Part shown: one piece after another, positions 60,731-64,000 of the stretch
Layout of the letters: each line of letters starts with the position of its first letter
How positions within the stretch are numbered: the stretch's first letter is position 1
Origin: JADKHR01 sp041917295
GTDB taxonomy: Bacteria; Elusimicrobiota; Elusimicrobia; FEN-1173
Reading direction: 5' to 3'
DNA length: 64,000 nucleotides
Assembly (NCBI GenBank): GCA_041917295.1
Contig: JAYRXX010000025.1
Span: 1-64,000, forward strand
Position numbers and translations under genes: made by a program
The notes under the pieces: model-generated
What the model was told of the DNA's origin: nothing
Databases searched by the model: none
The model's input: only the letters and a program-made list of their open reading frames with translations

Positions 60731-61810
60731 ATGACCACGCACGCCATCAGTTTGATCCCGGGAGACGGAACCGGACCGGAAATTTCCGCGACGGTCCAAA
60801 AGGTTTTGGAGGCCACCGGCGTTAAAATTGCCTGGGATGTGGTGGAGGCGGGCGCCGACGTGGTGGAAAAATACGGGACGCCTCTGCCCGACAACGTTTT
60901 GGCCTCGATTCGAAAAAACCGCGTCGCCTTGAAAGGTCCTCTGACCACGCCCATCGGCACCGGGTTTCGATCGGTCAACGTGGCCCTTCGTAAAGAGCTG
61001 GATTTGTATGCCTGTTTGCGGCCGTGCAAGTCGTATGCGGGTGTTCGGTCCCGGTATTCAAACATCGATTTGGTGGTGGTGCGGGAAAACACCGAAGATT
61101 TGTATGCGGGCGTGGAATACGCCCCCGACTCGAAAGAGGCCGACGAAATCATCGGCTGGTCAAAGGGGAAAATTGTGCCCCACGCGGCCATTTCCATTAA
61201 ACCCATTTCCCGCGCCGGAACCGAGCGGATCATGACCTACGCCTTTGATTACGCGGTCCAGCACAAACGGCGCAAGGTTACCGCGGTGACCAAAGCCAAT
61301 ATCATGAAATTTACCGACGGCCTGTTTTTTGACACAGCCCGCGAGGTGGCCAAACGCTACGCCGGAAAAGTGGAATACGAAGAACGGTTGATCGACAATA
61401 TGTGCATGCAGTTGGTGCAAAAGCCCGAGCTTTACGACGTGATCGCGTTGCCGAACCTGTACGGCGACATTTTGTCGGACTTGTGCGCCGGGCTGATCGG
61501 GGGGTTGGGCATTGCGCCGGGGGCCAACATCGGCCAGGGGATTTCGCTGTTCGAGCCCGTCCACGGGTCGGCCCCGAAATACAAAGGGATGAACAAGGTG
61601 AACCCCACGGCGATGCTGTTGTCGTCGGTTTTGATGCTGGAACACATCGGCGAAAGAGCCGCCGCGGTGAAATTGGAATCCGCCATCGCCGCCGTGATGG
61701 CCGAAGGCAAAAACGTGACTTACGATTTGAAACCCCGCCCCGACGATCCCACCGCCGTGGGAACCCGCGAGATGGGCGAGGCGATTGTTCAAAAAATGAG
61801 GAGTCTGTGA
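60731..61810 (+). CDS. icd: Isocitrate dehydrogenase, NAD-type (IDH3-like)
   Basis: 359 residues. Beta-decarboxylating dehydrogenase: ISLIPGDGTGPEISATV, the substrate site LYACLRPCKSYAGVRSRY, VVVRENTEDLYAGVEY, the metal-binding NLYGDILSDLCAGL and HGSAPKYKGMNKVNPTAM. The LRPCKSY region fits isocitrate rather than isopropylmalate dehydrogenase. Length and form are those of the short NAD-dependent type. CAGGGGGAACC site before ATG 60731. Overlaps ndk by one base. Confidence 0.88.
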   Translation: MTTHAISLIPGDGTGPEISATVQKVLEATGVKIAWDVVEAGADVVEKYGTPLPDNVLASIRKNRVALKGPLTTPIGTGFRSVNVALRKELDLYACLRPCKSYAGVRSRYSNIDLVVVRENTEDLYAGVEYAPDSKEADEIIGWSKGKIVPHAAISIKPISRAGTERIMTYAFDYAVQHKRRKVTAVTKANIMKFTDGLFFDTAREVAKRYAGKVEYEERLIDNMCMQLVQKPELYDVIALPNLYGDILSDLCAGLIGGLGIAPGANIGQGISLFEPVHGSAPKYKGMNKVNPTAMLLSSVLMLEHIGERAAAVKLESAIAAVMAEGKNVTYDLKPRPDDPTAVGTREMGEAIVQKMRSL

Positions 61811-62301
61811 TGACCGACGAACTGTCGTGCGTGATCGTGAAACCCGACGGGGTCGGGAAAGCCGTGGTGGGGAAAATTTTCGCGCGCCTGGAAGCCGAGG
61901 GGTTTCGGTTGACCGCGGCGCGGATGGTGCGTCCCACCCCGGACCTGTTGGGCGGTTTTTACGCGGAACACAAAGGCAAACCGTTTTACGAAGGGTTGTT
62001 GAAATTTATTTCGTCGGGGCCCATCGTGGTGACGGCGTGGCGGGGGGCGGAGGTGGTTCGAAAAATCCGGGCGTTGATCGGGTCCACCAACCCGGCCGAG
62101 GCCGCCGCCGGAACGTTCCGTGCCCAATGGGGCACCGACAACCGGCGCAACCTGATCCACGCTTCGGATTCTCCCGCGTCGGGATTGCGGGAGACCGCTT
62201 TCTTCTTTACGCCGGAGGAACTGGCGCCGTACGATCCGATGCTCTGGTCCCGCCCCGAATACGCCCCGCCCGCACCGGTTCTTACTCAGAAGATCACGTA
62301 A
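61810..62301 (+). CDS. ndk: Nucleoside diphosphate kinase
   Basis: 163 residues. Equalises nucleoside triphosphate pools. CVIVKPDGVGK at the N-terminus, and GSTNPAEAAAGTFRAQWG leading to the active His in NLIHASDS. The C-terminus is about 15-20 residues longer than E. coli Ndk (SRPEYAPPAPVLTQKIT). ATG 61810 shares a base with the icd stop (TGATG). Confidence 0.95.
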   Translation: MTDELSCVIVKPDGVGKAVVGKIFARLEAEGFRLTAARMVRPTPDLLGGFYAEHKGKPFYEGLLKFISSGPIVVTAWRGAEVVRKIRALIGSTNPAEAAAGTFRAQWGTDNRRNLIHASDSPASGLRETAFFFTPEELAPYDPMLWSRPEYAPPAPVLTQKIT

Positions 62302-62303
62302 AC

Positions 62304-62334
62304 CCCGGCGGTAGCGCGGTCAGCTTTCGCCGGG
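62304..62334. repeat. Hairpin after ndk
   Basis: CCCGGCG (62304-62310) pairs with CGCCGGG (62328-62334), followed by ATGACGG. Possible terminator between the convergent ndk and DUF4325 genes, though without a T run; it also resembles a widespread short palindromic repeat. The remaining 60 bases to 62394 show nothing. Confidence 0.45.
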
Positions 62335-62394
62335 ATGACGGAATTGTTGAAAAAGACACCGTGGAACCCTGGGACTTATTGGAGCTTCGTGGGT

Positions 62395-62685
62395 CTACGC
62401 GCTTTCTTGCATGTAGTCAACAACAATGCCGATGATCTTTCGAACCGCTTCGTTGCAGGATTTGAATTCGATTCGGTCCAAAACGGCGGATCCGTGTTTT
62501 CGAAGAAGGTCACTGATGAGGGCGTGAATAAAGGATTGGGTGGCCGCCTCCACGCCCGCGAAGTCCAACACGACGGTGTCCCCGGATTCCAGGGCGGGAA
62601 GAATTTCACCCAGACGCAGGGCTCTGGCCGCGTCCTTGTTTTCGGCGAAACTTCCCGCGTGGGCGAGCAGGCGGATCTGTTTCAT
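62395..62685 (-). CDS. DUF4325 (STAS-like) protein
   Basis: 96 residues. The pattern ESGDTVVLDFAGVEAATQSFIHALISDLL matches the STAS-like DUF4325 family (seen here as VVLDFAGVEAATQSFIHAL). These small proteins often sit beside GHKL ATPases, as here: its ATG overlaps the stop of the upstream kinase-like gene. By analogy with SpoIIAA/SpoIIAB it may be an antagonist partner, but no sigma factor is nearby. Confidence 0.75.
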   Translation of the reverse strand: MKQIRLLAHAGSFAENKDAARALRLGEILPALESGDTVVLDFAGVEAATQSFIHALISDLLRKHGSAVLDRIEFKSCNEAVRKIIGIVVDYMQESA

Positions 62686-63644
62686 GTGAACCGGGGTTGT
62701 TTAAACCGTTCCCGTCTTCGTTCGCGTATGGCGGATGAGTATGTGTCTCGTATCGCGTCCAGAAGTTTGGAGAACGCCTCGGTTTGACCAAGCGATATAT
62801 CGACCCCGACGACGGTCCCCGGCCAATAGGGCATGTCGGATTCGGTGGAATGCCGGTCTTTGAACGGATCGGCGCGAAGCGAGGGGTTGCGGCCGGTCCT
62901 TTTTTTTAAAAGTTTGTAAAACCCATTTCCGCTGTAGATCACGAAAAAATCCCGATTCACGCTCGCGATGGATTTGACGAAAAACAATCCCGCGCCGGCA
63001 TTTTGATCGGTGCCTCCTTCCCGCGCGGTGGCGCCCGTAATTCCCGGGGTTAAGGCCAAGCGAATGGCCTCCAAATCCGATGGGGCCCTGTGGGAGCGGT
63101 TGATGGTGGTTTTGATGCCAACGCCCGTGTCGGCAATCCCGATGCGAAGGGTGTGGCTTTTCTTGTAGTACTGGGCGCAGAGAAACGCGCCGTGGGGAGA
63201 TTCGGCATGCTCGATCACGTTTCGCACAAGTTCGCTGACAATGTATCCCAGGGTTTTCGAGGGATCGGGGTCGAGGTGCAGCAACGGGATCATCTCTGTA
63301 ATGAAAGCGCTCAGCTCATTGGAAGTCCGAATTTGCGTCAGGGGGATGAACCGCCCCGCTGGTTCATGTTCCTGCAAGACGATGTCCGAGTCGATCCCAA
63401 GAGTTCGCATGAGGCCCATGCGCACAAAATAGCCTGATGACGCCGCCTCAAATTTCCCACAAAAGATATTTTCGGGTTTAACGCGTTGTCCAAGGGCGGC
63501 CAACATGGATAGAACCATCGGATGAACGGACATCCATCGGTCGTTTGCCGTGATTTCCAGGATGTCTGGTTGTGAAGGATCAAAACCGCGTAAAAAGGGA
63601 TCAATGTTCCCAAGGAATGCGCTGTTTGGGATGTGTATTTTCAT
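62682..63644 (-). CDS. GHKL-ATPase domain protein paired with DUF4325
   Basis: 320 residues. The N-terminal half (about 1-130) has no recognised domain. A HATPase_c domain (about 140-260) shows the N box SELVRNVIEHAES, the G1 box IADTGVGI and a G2-like GGTDQNAGAGLFFVKSI. There is no HisKA dimer-His region, so it is a SpoIIAB/RsbW-like or stand-alone ATPase rather than a normal sensor kinase. ATG 63644 starts 8 bases after a perfect TATAAT box. Overlaps the DUF4325 gene by ATGA. Confidence 0.8.
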   Translation of the reverse strand: MKIHIPNSAFLGNIDPFLRGFDPSQPDILEITANDRWMSVHPMVLSMLAALGQRVKPENIFCGKFEAASSGYFVRMGLMRTLGIDSDIVLQEHEPAGRFIPLTQIRTSNELSAFITEMIPLLHLDPDPSKTLGYIVSELVRNVIEHAESPHGAFLCAQYYKKSHTLRIGIADTGVGIKTTINRSHRAPSDLEAIRLALTPGITGATAREGGTDQNAGAGLFFVKSIASVNRDFFVIYSGNGFYKLLKKRTGRNPSLRADPFKDRHSTESDMPYWPGTVVGVDISLGQTEAFSKLLDAIRDTYSSAIRERRRERFKQPRFT

Positions 63645-63652
63645 TATAACGA

Positions 63653-63701
63653 ATTATACCGGGATTCCTGGGTATTGTCAATACACCTAAATTCCCGGTA
63701 T
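63653..63701 (-). promoter_or_regulatory. Consensus promoter inside a 46-bp palindrome
   Basis: On the minus strand TTGACA (63676-63681), 17 bp, TATAAT (63653-63658), both full consensus. The promoter lies in a hyphenated palindrome (63656-63701) whose ends read ATACCGGGA on both strands and whose centre is GTATT-GAC-AATAC. A repressor binding here would block the promoter fully. Confidence 0.72.
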
Positions 63702-63716
63702 TTATTTGTTAATTAT

Positions 63717-63734
63717 CGGTCTTGGCCGAGACCG
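63717..63734 (-). terminator. Terminator-like hairpin after NifU-like gene
   Basis: CGGTCT (63717-63722) pairs with AGACCG (63729-63734), followed on the minus strand by AT-rich sequence. Weak T tract. Likely ends transcription from the NifU-like gene. Confidence 0.4.
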
Positions 63735-63759
63735 GTAAAATGGATGGATTCTCCCCGCG

Positions 63760-64000
63760 TTAAACCGTAACCACCCGGATGTTGGGATCCAGCATCCGCT
63801 GAAGCAGGTTTTGGATGGCGAACAAGGTCCCCGCGGACGCGCTGGGACAACTGCCGCAGGCGCCTTGGTAATGAACCGTTAACAGCCCGTCTTGATAATC
63901 CAATATTTCCAGTCCGCCGCCGTCGCCGGCCAAGGCGGGGCGAATGTTTTCATCAATGATTTGTTCGATGCGGGCGCGGATGTCGTCATTGGAGGCGGCG
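63760..64000 (-). CDS. NifU C-terminal-domain protein (partial)
   Basis: The last 79 codons of a gene that starts beyond the window. Read on the minus strand: RIEQIIDENIRPALAGDGGG, then LTVHYQGACGSCPSASAGT and FAIQNLLQRMLDPNIRVV. This is the NifU/NfuA Fe-S scaffold domain with its CxxC (CGSC). The stop is TAA at 63760-63762. The rest of the gene decides whether it is full NifU, NfuA or a stand-alone domain. Confidence 0.85.
   Translation of the reverse strand, partial: AASNDDIRARIEQIIDENIRPALAGDGGGLEILDYQDGLLTVHYQGACGSCPSASAGTLFAIQNLLQRMLDPNIRVVTV

Noticed and set aside
62302..62394. CRISPR or small RNA gene between ndk and the DUF4325 gene
   Set aside because: Only one hairpin is present, with no repeat-spacer pattern and no promoter.

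Overview
The window is 64 kb of GC-rich, gene-dense DNA from a Gram-negative bacterium, with outer-membrane barrels, signal peptides and a MurE of the meso-diaminopimelate type. Genes run in long co-oriented strings that overlap by 1-8 bases and often start with GTG or TTG. No rRNA, tRNA, CRISPR array, transposase or phage gene was seen. Two very large secreted or membrane proteins carry an N-terminal domain opening with IQDVH or VQDLH. As far as I recall, such proteins occur in Elusimicrobiota and Omnitrophota. I favour Elusimicrobiota, but this is an inference without a marker-gene tree.

Layout. 1-10572: a division and cell-wall (dcw) operon, ftsL-like, ftsI, murE, murF, mraY, murD, ftsW, murG, then surE where murC/murB/ftsQAZ might be expected. 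10687-15468: a DUF4143 ATPase, uvrB, a stand-alone CZB zinc-binding protein and a convergent GAF/HD-GYP phosphodiesterase. 15560-20986: nfeD and an SPFH protein, then nadC, birA and a REC-kinase-REC hybrid. 21161-27029: a string from mtnP through a 7-TM protein and a Nudix hydrolase to three exported or outer-membrane proteins (lamin-tail, PorV-like, large barrel). 27105-31148: mdh, a small PUR-alpha-like protein, coaX, a small barrel, def and an ACT-domain regulator. 31202-37976: glycolate oxidase as a GlcD-GlcE fusion plus GlcF, convergent with a three-gene succinate dehydrogenase/fumarate reductase. 38114-43642: giant protein 1. 43661-44839: a second DUF4143 ATPase. 44991-48647: fur, then a porin, an FMN-binding protein, ApbE and a small b-type cytochrome-like protein. 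48697-51150: a secreted M9-like metalloprotease. 51278-56410: trxA, tlpA-like, polA, mutM, coaE. 56528-60529: giant protein 2. 60731-64000: isocitrate dehydrogenase, ndk, a DUF4325/GHKL-ATPase pair and the 3' end of a NifU-like gene.

Most interesting points. (1) The two giant paralogues appear to carry a ChaN/TraB/TIKI-like N-terminal domain and share a 19-bp upstream box placed exactly 50 bp before a -10 element that sits against the start codon; giant 2 also has a 13-G tract next to the box. (2) TGAAAT-N3-ATTTCA operators precede both fur and the porin-flavoprotein-ApbE-cytochrome cluster, suggesting iron-controlled extracytoplasmic flavin electron transfer. (3) Many lead genes have a -10 box 5-12 nt before the start and no Shine-Dalgarno, implying leaderless mRNAs. 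(4) A 16-bp hairpin encloses the first gene's start codon. (5) Long palindromic intergenic elements recur three times. All functions are read from motifs by eye; no database search was possible.
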